From: Sphingomonadaceae bacterium
GTDB lineage: Bacteria > Pseudomonadota > Alphaproteobacteria > Sphingomonadales > Sphingomonadaceae
Assembly: GCA_016000085.1 (NCBI GenBank)
Contig: JAECRT010000007.1
Location: forward strand, 51,788 to 85,694
Direction of reading: 5' to 3'
Length of the DNA stretch: 33,907 bases
Part shown: piece after piece, positions 15,015-23,648 of the stretch
How positions within the stretch are numbered: position 1 is the first letter of the stretch
Layout of the letters: the number at the start of each line of letters is the position of its first letter
Translations under genes and position numbers: made by a program
Notes under the pieces: model-generated
Databases searched by the model: none
Told to the model about the DNA's origin: nothing
Seen by the model: the letters and a program-made list of their open reading frames with translations, nothing else

Positions 15015-16412
15015 TCAGCCGTCCGCAAAACCGAACGGCGCGCGGGTCCGGCGATAATCGTCGGGCAGCATGTCGCGACCGATCGGCGGGGCGGATCGCG
15101 CCAGGCACTGGCTGCGGTGGCACAGGCGACAGGTGACGCCGATCGGGGTCGGTTCCGGGGGCGGGGCGTCCTGCGTATAGATCAGGCGATGGGCATGGTC
15201 GGCCGCGCAGCACAGCGCGATCGCGCGTTCGACCTTGGGCGCGCCCCATCCGCCGCCGCCCGCCGTCACCGTGCGCGCGATCGAGAAGAAGCGCTGGCCG
15301 TCGGGCAGTTCCAGCCATTGCGTCACGACCTCGCGCGGGGTTTCGAACACGCGATGCACCGACCAGAGCGGGCAGGAACCGCCATGCCGGGCAAAGGGAA
15401 AGCCCGCGCCGTCGAGCCGCTTGCTGACATTGCCCGCCGGATCGACGCGCAGGAAGAAGAAGGGGACGCGCTCTTGCCCCGGTTTTTGCAAGGTGGTCAG
15501 GCGATGGGCGGTCTGTTCAAAACTCGCGCCGAACTGGCGGGCGAGCGCCTCGACATCATAGCGGCGCGCCTCCACCGCCTTGGCAAAGGCGGTATAGGGC
15601 ATCAGGATCGCGGCGGCGCCATAGCCGGCCAGTGCCCGGCGGGCGAGGCGGCGGCCACTTTCGCTGGCGAACTGCCCGTCCTTCAGGATGGCGTCGAAGC
15701 TCTTGCGCATTTCGAGATAGGCGATCTGAAGCGCGAGCTGGAACGTCGAACTGGCCCCATCGAGCGTATCGTCCAGCAGCACGGCATCGCGATGCCGGTC
15801 GAAGCGCCGCATCGACCCGGCCATTACGTCGGACGGCAGGCGGCGCACGCGCAGATTGTGCCGCGCCTTGAGCCAGCCCGTCAGGCCACCTTCCGCCTCG
15901 GCCTCCGCCGCCAGTTTTTCCGCCGCGTCGTCCAGCATCGGGAAGCTGTTGCGCCGGGCGGCGAGGAAGCGGCGCGATTCGGCGACCGGATCGGGCAAAT
16001 CTTCTTGCGGCTGATGTTCCACACCGCGGTCGGCCAGCGCCAGATGCTCCTCGCGATAGCTGGTGTAGAGCCGTAGCAGCGCTTCGGTGATGCCGGGATA
16101 ATTGACCGCGACATCGCCGGTGGCGAGTTGGGGCAGGTCGATGTCGGCGAACATCGGGTCTTTCAGCACTGCCTGCAACCGGGCCGTCTGTTCCGCGCCG
16201 CCGTCGCCCGCTACCTCCGCCATATCCAGCTTGTAGGTGCGCGCCAGGCGCAGCAGCATGTCGGCGGTCAGTGGACGCTGGTTGCGTTCCAGCAGCGCGA
16301 CATAGGAAGCGGAAATATCGAGGTCAGCGGCCATATCGGCCTGCGTCAGGCCCAGGTCACGCCGCAGCCGCCGCAATCGCGGCCCCATATAAACCGGGCG
16401 ATCTTTAGCCAT
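15015..16412 (-). CDS. ScfR/RamB-family XRE transcriptional regulator of acyl-CoA/glyoxylate metabolism
   Basis: A 465-aa regulator. Residues 8-62 are an XRE/Cro-type HTH (LRRLRRDLGLTQADMAADL...SYVALLERNQRPLTADML). The middle is the IrrE/ImmA-like region (about 160-300; no intact HExxH seen). The C-terminal domain carries the family's Cys cluster TCRLCHRSQC. This is the short-chain fatty acyl-CoA regulator (ScfR) family, which includes RamB (glyoxylate-cycle control in actinobacteria) and PccR (propionyl-CoA assimilation in Rhodobacter). It is transcribed divergently from isocitrate lyase, so direct control of aceA is likely. ATG 16412 has an AGGAG about 10 nt upstream; the frame is open further up, but that part would cross the putative operator. 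Confidence 0.9.
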   Translation of the reverse strand: MAKDRPVYMGPRLRRLRRDLGLTQADMAADLDISASYVALLERNQRPLTADMLLRLARTYKLDMAEVAGDGGAEQTARLQAVLKDPMFADIDLPQLATGDVAVNYPGITEALLRLYTSYREEHLALADRGVEHQPQEDLPDPVAESRRFLAARRNSFPMLDDAAEKLAAEAEAEGGLTGWLKARHNLRVRRLPSDVMAGSMRRFDRHRDAVLLDDTLDGASSTFQLALQIAYLEMRKSFDAILKDGQFASESGRRLARRALAGYGAAAILMPYTAFAKAVEARRYDVEALARQFGASFEQTAHRLTTLQKPGQERVPFFFLRVDPAGNVSKRLDGAGFPFARHGGSCPLWSVHRVFETPREVVTQWLELPDGQRFFSIARTVTAGGGGWGAPKVERAIALCCAADHAHRLIYTQDAPPPEPTPIGVTCRLCHRSQCLARSAPPIGRDMLPDDYRRTRAPFGFADG

Positions 16413-16433
16413 GTCATGCGACTCCTGTGCAGG

Positions 16434-16464
16434 CTTTACAACTTTACAGCAGATTTTTGTAAAG
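16434..16464. promoter_or_regulatory. Candidate ScfR-type operator between regulator and aceA
   Basis: CTTTACA occurs twice in tandem (16434-16440 and 16442-16448) and once inverted as TGTAAAG (16458-16464). The inverted pair has a 9-bp spacer. The site lies between the divergent regulator and aceA genes. It resembles the TTTGCAAA-type half-sites I recall for PccR/RamB, with A for G. Confidence 0.6.
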
Positions 16465-16553
16465 ATCGACAACTGAACTTCAGAAGGGCTGCCGCACTGC
16501 ACAAGAGGGGGGTAGGGCCGGGGCAACAGCTACCCGAACTTGAGGAACGACCC

Positions 16554-18149
16554 ATGTCCTATCAGGAAAATATCGCGAAGGCGCAGGCGCTGATCGGCAG
16601 CCATCCCGGCACATGGGACGGCATCAACGCTGAATCCGTCGCTCGCATGAAGTTGCAGAACCGCTTCAACACCGGCCTCGACATCGCGAAATACACGGCG
16701 GGCATCATGCGCCGCGACATGGCGGCCTATGACCTCGACCCGGCCAACTACACCCAGTCGCTGGGCTGCTGGCACGGCTTCATCGGCCAGCAGAAGATCA
16801 TCTCGATCAAGAAGCATTTCGGCACGACCCGCCAGAAATATCTCTATCTGTCCGGCTGGATGGTCGCCGCGCTGCGCAGCGATTTCGGCCCGCTGCCAGA
16901 CCAGTCGATGCACGAAAAGACCAGCGTTCCCGCGCTGATCGAGGAACTCTATACCTTCCTGAAGCAGGCCGACGCCCGCGAACTGGGCATGATGTTCCGT
17001 GATCTGGACAAGGCGCGCGAGACTGGCAATGAGGTCGAGGCCCAGCGCCTGACCCACGCCATCGACAATTACGAAACCCATGTCGTCCCCATCATCGCGG
17101 ATATCGACGCGGGCTTCGGCAATGCCGAGGCTACCTATCTGCTCGCCAAGAAGATGATCGAGGCGGGCGCCTGCGCGCTCCAGATCGAAAATCAGGTTTC
17201 GGACGAAAAGCAGTGCGGACATCAGGACGGCAAGGTCACCGTGCCGCATGAGGACTTTCTGGCAAAGGTCCGCGCCTGCCGCTACGCCTTCCTGGAAATG
17301 GGCGTCGACGATGGCATCATCGTCACGCGCACCGACTCGCTGGGCGCTGGCCTGACCAAGCAGATCGCGGTCAGCAAGGAAGCGGGCGATATTGGCGATC
17401 AATATAACAGCTTCCTCGATTGCGAGGAGATTGATCCGGCGACGGCGAAGAATGGCGATGTCATCCTGAACCGCGACGGCAAGCTGCTGCGTCCCAAGCG
17501 CCTGCCCAGCAACCTGTTCCAGTTCCGCGAAGGTACGGGTGCGGACCGCTGCGTCCTCGATTGCATCACTTCGCTTCAGAATGGCGCGGACCTGCTGTGG
17601 ATCGAAACGGAAAAGCCGCACATCGAGCAGATCGCGTCGATGGTCGACCGCATCCGCGAAGTCATTCCCAACGCCAAGCTGGTTTACAACAATTCGCCCA
17701 GCTTCAACTGGACGCTGAATTTCCGTCAGCAAGTGTTCGATGCCTGGAACGAAGCAGGCAAGGATGTCAGCGGCTACGACCGGGCGAAGCTGATGAGCGT
17801 CGATTATGACGACACCGATCTGGGCCGTGAAGCCGATGACAAAATCCGCACCTTCCAGAAGGACGCGGCGGCGCGGGCGGGGATTTTCCACCACCTCATC
17901 ACCCTGCCGACCTATCATACGGCGGCGCTGTCGACCGACAATCTGGCCAAGGAATATTTCGGCGCGGCCGGGATGCTGGGCTATGTCGAAGGCGTCCAGC
18001 GCAAGGAAATCCGCCAGGGCATCGCCTGCGTGAAGCATCAGAATATGTCGGGCAGCGACATTGGCGACGATCACAAGGATTATTTCGCCGGGGAAGCCGC
18101 GCTCAAGGCGGGCGGCGCCCACAACACGATGAATCAGTTCGCAGCCTGA
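16554..18149 (+). CDS. aceA: Isocitrate lyase (531-aa class)
   Basis: Isocitrate lyase splits isocitrate into succinate and glyoxylate, the first step of the glyoxylate shunt used on acetate, fatty acids and similar substrates. The 531-aa product is of the long Pseudomonas-type subfamily: the catalytic loop reads KQCGHQDGK (residues about 219-227, nucleophile Cys221) instead of the E. coli KKCGH. Other landmarks are DIDAGFGNAEATYLL, IVTRTDSLGAGLT, LVYNNSPSFNWTLNFR, and a C-terminal GVQRKEIRQGIACVKHQNMSGSD block. The start at ATG 16554 is preceded by TTGAGGAA. It is divergent from its probable regulator and ends at a strong terminator. Malate synthase is not in this window. Confidence 0.95.
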   Translation: MSYQENIAKAQALIGSHPGTWDGINAESVARMKLQNRFNTGLDIAKYTAGIMRRDMAAYDLDPANYTQSLGCWHGFIGQQKIISIKKHFGTTRQKYLYLSGWMVAALRSDFGPLPDQSMHEKTSVPALIEELYTFLKQADARELGMMFRDLDKARETGNEVEAQRLTHAIDNYETHVVPIIADIDAGFGNAEATYLLAKKMIEAGACALQIENQVSDEKQCGHQDGKVTVPHEDFLAKVRACRYAFLEMGVDDGIIVTRTDSLGAGLTKQIAVSKEAGDIGDQYNSFLDCEEIDPATAKNGDVILNRDGKLLRPKRLPSNLFQFREGTGADRCVLDCITSLQNGADLLWIETEKPHIEQIASMVDRIREVIPNAKLVYNNSPSFNWTLNFRQQVFDAWNEAGKDVSGYDRAKLMSVDYDDTDLGREADDKIRTFQKDAAARAGIFHHLITLPTYHTAALSTDNLAKEYFGAAGMLGYVEGVQRKEIRQGIACVKHQNMSGSDIGDDHKDYFAGEAALKAGGAHNTMNQFAA

Positions 18150-18200
18150 CCGCTGCGGGGAACCAGTTTGCAGCCTGAAGGCTGCTGACGAGCCAGTTCG
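18135..18200 (+). repeat. Degenerate ~29-bp tandem repeat spanning the aceA stop
   Basis: CAGTTCGCAGCCTGA (18135-18149, the last four codons and stop of aceA) recurs as CAGTTTGCAGCCTGA at 18164-18178, and its first seven bases recur at 18194-18200. The period is 29-30 bp. The downstream copies are untranslated. Confidence 0.7.
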
Positions 18201-18241
18201 CGGGTGCGTGCAGCGCCCGCGATTTGGGTGGAAGAGACTAG

Positions 18242-18275
18242 ACGACCCGGCGGCGCACCGCCGGGTCGTTTTTTT
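18242..18275 (+). terminator. Intrinsic terminator of aceA
   Basis: A perfect 12-bp stem ACGACCCGGCGG with CCGCCGGGTCGT around a CGCA loop, followed by seven T. It lies immediately before the stop of the convergent DUF885 gene. Confidence 0.93.
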
Positions 18276-18276
18276 G

Positions 18277-20085
18277 TCAGGCGATCCCCGCCCGTTGCCG
18301 GACCGCCTGTTTCAATATGTCGAGCGGCATCGCGCCCAGTGTCAGCACGTCGTGAAACGCCTTGATGTCGAATGTCGCGCCCTGCTGCTTCTGCACCTGC
18401 GCGCGCAATTCATTCCACACCGTATGCCCGATCTTGTAACTGCACGCTTGGCCCGGCCAGACGGTGTAACGGTCGATCTCGTTCTGGCTGCGGCCGCGCG
18501 CGATGCCGGTGGTGGCGATCAGATAGTCGGTCGCCTTCTCCCGGCTCCACCGCTTTGCGTGCATGCCGCTGTCGACCACCAGTCGCGTGGCGCGGAACAA
18601 CAGCGATTGGAGATAGCCGACCCGACCCAGCGGATCGCCTTCGAACATGCCCATCTCATCGGCCAGCTGTTCCGAATAAAGCGCCCAGCCTTCCGAATAG
18701 CCGCTATATCCGCCGCGCCGCCGGATCATCGGGATTGCTTCGGATTCCAGCGCGACCGACACCTGCAAATGATGGCCCGGCACGGCTTCATGATGCGTGA
18801 GTGTCGCCAGCCCGAATTTGGGCCGGTCGAACGTGTCGCGCAGGTTGATGAAATAGATGGCGGGCCGCGACCCATCTAGGGAGGCGTTCTGATAATATCC
18901 GCCCGGCGCGCCGGCCTGGATCGTGACCGGCACGCGGCGCACTTCGACCGGCGCTTTGGGGACGGTGCTGAACGCCTCGCCCAGCCGTTTCTGCATGGCG
19001 ATGATCTGGGTATTGAGCTGCGCCAGCAACGCATCGCGACCAGGATCGGTGTTGGGGAACAGCTGGTCGGGCCGCTGGTTGAGCGCCACCAGACGGTCGC
19101 CGACCGTGCCCTGGCTCATGCCCTCGCCCTTGAGGATCGCGTCGATCTGTCCACTAATCTGCGCCACCTGATCGAGGCCCAGTCTATGAATTTCATCGCC
19201 GGTCAGCGCGGTGGTGGTCGCGGCCTCTGCGGCGGCGGCATAGAAAGCCTCGCCATCGGGCAGGCGCCAGCAGCCCGCATCATGCGTGGCCTTCGCGCGC
19301 AAATCCTGCACCAGGGCGCGCTGGCGATCGAGCGCGGGGGAGATTTTCCCCGTCACGATCCGTTCGGCCTGCGCAGCCCGTTCCGGTGGCAGGCTCGCGG
19401 CGGCCAGCTTCTTGACGAAGGATGCGACCAGCACGGTCTGCGCGGCGGGCTGATCGCGCAGCGCAGCCTGCAATTTCATCGTCGTGTCGAGAATATAATC
19501 GGGCGCGAACACGCCCTTGGCCGCATCCGCTTTCTGCCGTGCCAGTTCGCCGTCCATCGCGGCGGGAAAGGCTTCGAGCCGGGCGAGATAGGCGTCGGCG
19601 TCGGCCGCATCCTTCACGCGATGCTGCGAATCGAGGAAGTCGGGCAATTCGCGATAGCTGCCGGTCAACTGGCTCAGAATATAGGGGGCGTAGCGGCCTG
19701 CTGTCTCGCCATAGCCGAAGCGTTCGCCGCCGATCGCACGATCGAGCTGATAGGTGACGACATCATAGTCGAGCTGCGCCGCCGCGCCCAGCTTGGCGCG
19801 ATCGATACCGGCCAATTGTTTGGCCTGCACCTTGGACCGGGCGAGGTCGCGGGCGACCCCCGCAGCGGACGCGTCGGTCAGCTTGCCGCGCAGCGCCGCC
19901 CGCGGGCCGGTGTCGAGGCCAAGCCGGGTCGCCTGTTCGGGCGAATCGTCGAGCCGTTCATAGAAAAATCCGTCGAGCATGGCGCGCAGGCGGCTGTCTT
20001 CGTTGGCGGGCTGGGCGAAGGTCGGGCTGGCTGTGGCTGCGATGGCGGTTGCGCCGCCGGTGACGAGAAACTGGCGTCGATCCAA
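18277..20085 (-). CDS. DUF885 family protein, putative Tat-exported metallopeptidase
   Basis: A 602-aa protein. The N-terminus MDRRQFLVTGGATAIAATAS is a twin-arginine (Tat) signal with an AFA-like cut site (TFAQ). The body is the all-helical DUF885 domain, and the zinc-peptidase-like motif HEAVPGHH at residues 432-439 (HExxxGHH) is intact, followed by a GGYSGYSEGWALYSEQLADEMG helix expected to supply a third ligand. Such proteins are presumed periplasmic peptidases or hydrolases; the substrate is unknown. The start is a TTG at 20085 with GGAG about 8 nt upstream, and it is the only start giving a complete Tat signal. It ends 1 bp after the aceA terminator and is divergent from the GST-like gene. 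Confidence 0.88.
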   Translation of the reverse strand: MDRRQFLVTGGATAIAATASPTFAQPANEDSRLRAMLDGFFYERLDDSPEQATRLGLDTGPRAALRGKLTDASAAGVARDLARSKVQAKQLAGIDRAKLGAAAQLDYDVVTYQLDRAIGGERFGYGETAGRYAPYILSQLTGSYRELPDFLDSQHRVKDAADADAYLARLEAFPAAMDGELARQKADAAKGVFAPDYILDTTMKLQAALRDQPAAQTVLVASFVKKLAAASLPPERAAQAERIVTGKISPALDRQRALVQDLRAKATHDAGCWRLPDGEAFYAAAAEAATTTALTGDEIHRLGLDQVAQISGQIDAILKGEGMSQGTVGDRLVALNQRPDQLFPNTDPGRDALLAQLNTQIIAMQKRLGEAFSTVPKAPVEVRRVPVTIQAGAPGGYYQNASLDGSRPAIYFINLRDTFDRPKFGLATLTHHEAVPGHHLQVSVALESEAIPMIRRRGGYSGYSEGWALYSEQLADEMGMFEGDPLGRVGYLQSLLFRATRLVVDSGMHAKRWSREKATDYLIATTGIARGRSQNEIDRYTVWPGQACSYKIGHTVWNELRAQVQKQQGATFDIKAFHDVLTLGAMPLDILKQAVRQRAGIA

Positions 20086-20163
20086 GGGGAATCTCCGAAG
20101 ATGGGGGAGGGCTGCGGGGGAACCCCGGCCGAGATGGCCCTATTGTGCCGCCCGAACAGCCGC

Positions 20164-20215
20164 TTGACCAGAGCGAAAGCGTTTTGTTTTACGCTTGTCC
20201 ATAAGTCTGCCTTAT
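20164..20215. promoter_or_regulatory. Divergent regulatory interval with two inverted repeats
   Basis: Between the DUF885 and GST-like genes, AAGCGT (20177-20182) pairs with ACGCTT (20191-20196) across a T-rich loop, and ATAAG (20201-20205) pairs with CTTAT (20211-20215). TTGACC at 20164 could be a -35 box. This is suggestive only; no clear -10 is visible. Confidence 0.3.
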
Positions 20216-20298
20216 GAACGGCGCGATGACTTGGCTCTATTCGCCGATCTGCCACAGGGCTAGGTTGGCGCCCGTCATCAGTCAGGAAGCGCGCCGCC

Positions 20299-20985
20299 AT
20301 GTCCTATACGCTCATCACCGCGAACCGGAATTATTCGAGCTGGTCGCTGCGCCCATGGGTGTTGATGAAGGCGCTGGGCATTCCATTCATCGACCGGATC
20401 GAGCCGTTCGCGCAGGCGGTGAACTATGCCGCGTTTCGGGACTTCTCGCCCACCGGGCAGGTGCCAGCGCTGATTGATGGCGATGTCACGGTCTGGGATT
20501 CGCTGGGCATTGCCCTCTATCTGGCGGACCGGCACCCTGCCGTCTGGCCAACGGACCCAGCCGCACGCGCTTTTGCCCAATGCGCCGCGGCCGAAATGCA
20601 CAGCGGCTTTTCCACCTTGCGCAACGATTGCACCATGAATGTCGGCGTGCGGGTGGAGCCGCATATGCACTCGCCCGCGCTCAACCGGGACATCGCGCGC
20701 CTGACCGAATTGTGGGGTGAGGGGCTGGACCGGTTTGGCGGGCCTTTTCTGGCGGGCAAGGATTTCAGCGCGTTAGATGCCTTCTATGCGCCGGTCGCCT
20801 TTCGCGTACGCACCTATGGGCTGGATGTCGGGGCGAAAGCGCGCGGCTGGGTCGACCATATGCTGGCGCTCCCCGCCATGCGCCAGTGGGAGGCAGAGGC
20901 GCTAGCCGAAACATGGCGTGAGGATAGCCACGAGGCGGAGATCGGAGCGGCCGGGCGGATCGTGGAGGATTACCGGGCAGTGTAA
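20299..20985 (+). CDS. Glutathione S-transferase family protein
   Basis: A 228-aa soluble protein with a thioredoxin-like GST N-terminal domain: LITANRNYSSWSLRPWVLMKALGIPF, where a Ser in the SSWS loop is the likely thiol-activating residue, followed by the conserved cis-Pro/substrate-loop block FSPTGQVPALIDGD and VWDSLGIALYLAD. The C-terminal part (about 90-225) is helical as in GSTs. The family includes detoxification, isomerase and stringent-starvation members; the precise reaction cannot be told. ATG 20299 is the first start of the domain. It is followed 90 bp later by leuC with a structured leader in between, so co-transcription is possible but doubtful. Confidence 0.88.
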   Translation: MSYTLITANRNYSSWSLRPWVLMKALGIPFIDRIEPFAQAVNYAAFRDFSPTGQVPALIDGDVTVWDSLGIALYLADRHPAVWPTDPAARAFAQCAAAEMHSGFSTLRNDCTMNVGVRVEPHMHSPALNRDIARLTELWGEGLDRFGGPFLAGKDFSALDAFYAPVAFRVRTYGLDVGAKARGWVDHMLALPAMRQWEAEALAETWREDSHEAEIGAAGRIVEDYRAV

Positions 20986-21034
20986 CATTCTTGCCCGCCT
21001 GATAGATAAAACAGCAGATTTCGATCTTCTTACC

Positions 21035-21071
21035 CCTTTTCCCCCCGCGCTTACGGGTCTAGGGGGAAAGG
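21035..21071 (+). promoter_or_regulatory. Hairpin sequestering the leuC ribosome binding site
   Basis: CCTTT-(T)-CCCCC at 21035-21045 can pair with GGGGGAAAGG at 21062-21071 (10 bp, one bulged T), loop about 16 nt. The right arm is the leuC Shine-Dalgarno, 4 nt before ATG 21076. This predicts control of leuC translation by RNA folding. Confidence 0.55.
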
Positions 21072-21075
21072 CATT

Positions 21076-22527
21076 ATGGTTAAGCCTCGCACTCTTTATG
21101 AAAAAATCTGGGAAGCGCACGTTGTCGAGCGGCGTCCCGATGGCACCTGTCTCATCTATATCGACCGCCACCTTCTGCATGAGGTGACGAGTCCGCAGGC
21201 ATTTGAGGGGCTACGTCTTGCCGGTCGCAAGGTCCGGCGGCCCGAACTGACGCTGGCGGTGCCGGATCATAATCTGCCCACCACGCCGCGCCGCGACGCG
21301 CAGGGCAATCGAATCCCGATCAGCGACCCGGAAAGCGCGCAGCAGCTTGCTGCGCTGGAACGCAACGCGCCGGAATTTGGCGTGCGCCTGATCGGCGACG
21401 CCGATGTGGAGCAGGGCATCGTCCATGTCGTCGGGCCGGAACAGGGGTTCACCCTGCCAGGCACGACGTTGGTGTGCGGCGACAGCCATACCTCTTCGCA
21501 TGGCGCGCTGGGCGCGCTGGCCTTCGGTATCGGCACCAGCGAAGTCGAGCATGTGCTGGCGACCCAGACGCTGCTGTTGAAACAGTCCAAGACGATGGAA
21601 GTCGTGGTCGAGGGTGAACTCGGCTTTGGCGTCACGCCCAAGGATGTCGCGCTGGCGATCTGCGGCCGCATCGGCACGGCGGGCGGTACCGGCTATGTCA
21701 TGGAATATCGCGGCTCTGTTTTCCGCGCGATGTCGATCGAAGGGCGTCTTACCGTCGCCAACATGTCGATCGAAGCGGGTGCGCGCTCCGGCCTGTTCGC
21801 GCCCGATGAAACGACCTTCGCTTATTTGGAAGGCCGTCCGATGGCGCCCAAGGGTGCGGATTGGGACGATGCCGTCGCCTGGTGGAAGACGCTGCACACC
21901 GACGAAGGCGCGACCTTCGACAAGAGCATCGTGATCGATGCCGCCGACATCGTGCCGACCGTCACCTGGGGCACCAGCCCGGAGGATGTCGTGGCCGTGA
22001 CCGGCGTGGTGCCCGACCCTGACAGCTTCGAGGATGCATCCAAGCGCGCAGCCGCGCAGAAATCGCTCGATTATATGGGTCTGACGGCGGGTCAGAAAAT
22101 GGCCGATGTGGCGATTGAGCATATCTTCATCGGCAGCTGCACCAACAGCCGGATCGAGGATCTGCGTGCCGCCGCCGCGCTGCTCGACGGGCGCCACATC
22201 GCCAGCGGCGTCAAGCATGCGATGGTCGTGCCGGGATCGGGACTGGTCAAGCGTCAGGCCGAATCCGAAGGGCTGGACCGCATCTTCGTGGCGGCAGGCT
22301 TCGAATGGCGCGAGCCGGGCTGTTCGGCCTGTCTGGGCATGAACCCGGACAAGGTGCCGTCGGGCGAGCGCTGTGCATCGACCAGCAACCGCAACTTCAT
22401 GGGGCGGCAGGGGCCGGGTTCGCGCACCCATCTCGTTTCGCCGGTGATGGCGGCGGCCGCGGCAATTACCGGCCGTCTGACCGACGTGCGTGAATTGATG
22501 AAAAAAGAAGAGGGCATGGTCGCATGA
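21076..22527 (+). CDS. leuC: 3-isopropylmalate dehydratase large subunit
   Basis: LeuC with LeuD isomerises 2-isopropylmalate to 3-isopropylmalate in leucine biosynthesis, using a [4Fe-4S] cluster. The 483-aa product has the aconitase-family cluster cysteines: GSCTNSR (Cys355) and [10 protein letters not shown] (Cys416, Cys419). It also has [12 protein letters not shown] at the N-terminus, [21 protein letters not shown], and [18 protein letters not shown] near the end. The stop overlaps the start of a 37-aa ORF (ATGA at 22524-22527) that in turn overlaps leuD, giving an unbroken translational chain. The start ATG 21076 follows GGGGGAAAGG. Confidence 0.97.
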   Translation: MVKPRTLYEKIWEAHVVERRPDGTCLIYIDRHLLHEVTSPQAFEGLRLAGRKVRRPELTLAVPDHNLPTTPRRDAQGNRIPISDPESAQQLAALERNAPEFGVRLIGDADVEQGIVHVVGPEQGFTLPGTTLVCGDSHTSSHGALGALAFGIGTSEVEHVLATQTLLLKQSKTMEVVVEGELGFGVTPKDVALAICGRIGTAGGTGYVMEYRGSVFRAMSIEGRLTVANMSIEAGARSGLFAPDETTFAYLEGRPMAPKGADWDDAVAWWKTLHTDEGATFDKSIVIDAADIVPTVTWGTSPEDVVAVTGVVPDPDSFEDASKRAAAQKSLDYMGLTAGQKMADVAIEHIFIGSCTNSRIEDLRAAAALLDGRHIASGVKHAMVVPGSGLVKRQAESEGLDRIFVAAGFEWREPGCSACLGMNPDKVPSGERCASTSNRNFMGRQGPGSRTHLVSPVMAAAAAITGRLTDVRELMKKEEGMVA

Positions 22528-22637
22528 AAAAGATTTTCTGGCTGCTGACGCTGGGCGCGTTGGCCAGCGCCGCGATGGCTGCGACGCTGGGCCGGGCCGA
22601 AGATCTGCCCGAAAAGCAGGTCAAGCAGGCCCACTGA
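22524..22637 (+). CDS. 37-aa membrane/secreted small protein between leuC and leuD
   Basis: [20 protein letters not shown] is a textbook N-terminal export signal or single membrane span, followed by a 17-residue charged tail ending KQVKQAH. The start ATG overlaps the leuC stop (ATGA), and the stop TGA shares its A with the leuD ATG (TGATG). Translation of leuD is therefore expected to be coupled through this ORF. The Lys-Lys start, hydrophobic core and exact overlaps argue that it is a real gene and not chance. Function unknown; it may act as a small membrane protein or mainly as a coupling device. Confidence 0.75.
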   Translation: MKKIFWLLTLGALASAAMAATLGRAEDLPEKQVKQAH

Positions 22638-23257
22638 TGGACAAGCTGACCGTCGTCGAAGGGCGTGCCTATCCGTTCGGGATGAAGAATGTCGACACTG
22701 ACATCGTCATCCCCGCGCATTGGCTCAAGACCATTTCCCGCAACGGCCTGGGCAAGGGCGCGTTCGAGGTTTTGCGCAAGGAACCGGGGAACGTCTTTGA
22801 CGATCCTGCCTATGTGGGCAGTCCGATCCTGATCGCTGGCGACAATTTCGGCTGCGGGTCCAGTCGCGAACATGCTGCTTGGGCGCTGGGCGATCTGGGC
22901 ATTCGCGTCGTGATCGCGCCCAGTTTTTCCGACATTTTTTCGGGCAATGCCTTCAAGAACGGCATCCTGACCGTCGTCCTGCCGCAGGATGCGATCGACC
23001 GGCTGATTGTGGTCGCGCAGGGTGTCGACGGCCATCCCGACAATATTCATGTCGATCTGGAGCAGCAGACCGTCACGACGCAATTTCAGGATCGCTTCAC
23101 CTTCGAAATCGATGCGTTCCGCAAACATTGCCTGCTTGGCGGTCTGGACGAGATCGGCCTGACGCTGGGCGACGCTGACCAAATCGGCGTTTATGAAACC
23201 AAAGTGGCACAGTTACGCCCATGGATGGTCCCTGCCCCCGCTCTCGGCGTTGCGTAA
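22637..23257 (+). CDS. leuD: 3-isopropylmalate dehydratase small subunit
   Basis: A 206-aa swivelling-domain partner of LeuC. Signature blocks: [14 protein letters not shown], and the substrate loop [16 protein letters not shown], followed by [21 protein letters not shown]. Length is typical. ATG 22637 overlaps the stop of the preceding 37-aa ORF by one base, so it is probably translated by re-initiation. It is followed 57 bp later by the zeta-subunit gene on the same strand. leuB and leuA are not in this window. Confidence 0.97.
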   Translation: MDKLTVVEGRAYPFGMKNVDTDIVIPAHWLKTISRNGLGKGAFEVLRKEPGNVFDDPAYVGSPILIAGDNFGCGSSREHAAWALGDLGIRVVIAPSFSDIFSGNAFKNGILTVVLPQDAIDRLIVVAQGVDGHPDNIHVDLEQQTVTTQFQDRFTFEIDAFRKHCLLGGLDEIGLTLGDADQIGVYETKVAQLRPWMVPAPALGVA

Positions 23258-23314
23258 CCGCACGCTTCTTTCTATCTCTGCTTTTGATATCTGGTTTCAA
23301 CGGGGCATTTGCGC

Positions 23315-23638
23315 ATGACGACTTTCGACGATCGCGAACGGGCATTTGAAAATATGTTCGCTCATGACCAGGAAATGCAGTTCCGCATCCAGGCCCGGCG
23401 CAACCGCCTGCTGGGCGAATGGGCCGCCGGAAAGATGGGTCTGACCCCGGAAGAAACCGACGCCTATGCCAAGGCAGTGGTGCAGGCCGATTTCGAGGAA
23501 GCGGGCGACGAAGACGTTATTCGCAAGCTGGTAGGCGATATGACCTCGGCCGGGATCGAGATCGATGAACCGGGCGTGCGCGCAGCGCTGGAAGAACAGG
23601 CCGTCATCGCGCGCCGCATGTTCATCGAAGCACAGTAA
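23315..23638 (+). CDS. DUF1476 protein, alphaproteobacterial F1-ATPase inhibitor zeta
   Basis: A 107-aa helical protein beginning MTTFDDRERAFENMFAHDQEMQFRIQARRN, which matches the DUF1476/zeta family. In Paracoccus denitrificans the zeta subunit binds the F1 part of ATP synthase and blocks ATP hydrolysis through its N-terminal helix. The later block GLTPEETDAYAKAVVQADFEEAGDEDV and the C-terminal AALEEQAVIARRMF helix also fit the four-helix bundle. ATG 23315 is preferred over an in-frame TTG two codons earlier. It is followed by bolA with a 10-bp gap, so the two are co-transcribed. Sphingomonad zeta may be a weaker inhibitor than the Paracoccus protein; that cannot be read here. Confidence 0.9.
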   Translation: MTTFDDRERAFENMFAHDQEMQFRIQARRNRLLGEWAAGKMGLTPEETDAYAKAVVQADFEEAGDEDVIRKLVGDMTSAGIEIDEPGVRAALEEQAVIARRMFIEAQ

Positions 23639-23648
23639 GGATAGCGCC

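Noticed and set aside
16530..18122. A 530-codon open frame antisense to aceA
   Set aside because: Same shadow effect opposite a fully recognisable isocitrate lyase; no domain or start signal.
20981..21075. A possible leucine leader peptide before leuC
   Set aside because: An open frame with several Leu codons exists ([14 protein letters not shown]), but no acceptable start codon and Shine-Dalgarno precede it, so attenuation by a leader peptide is not supported.
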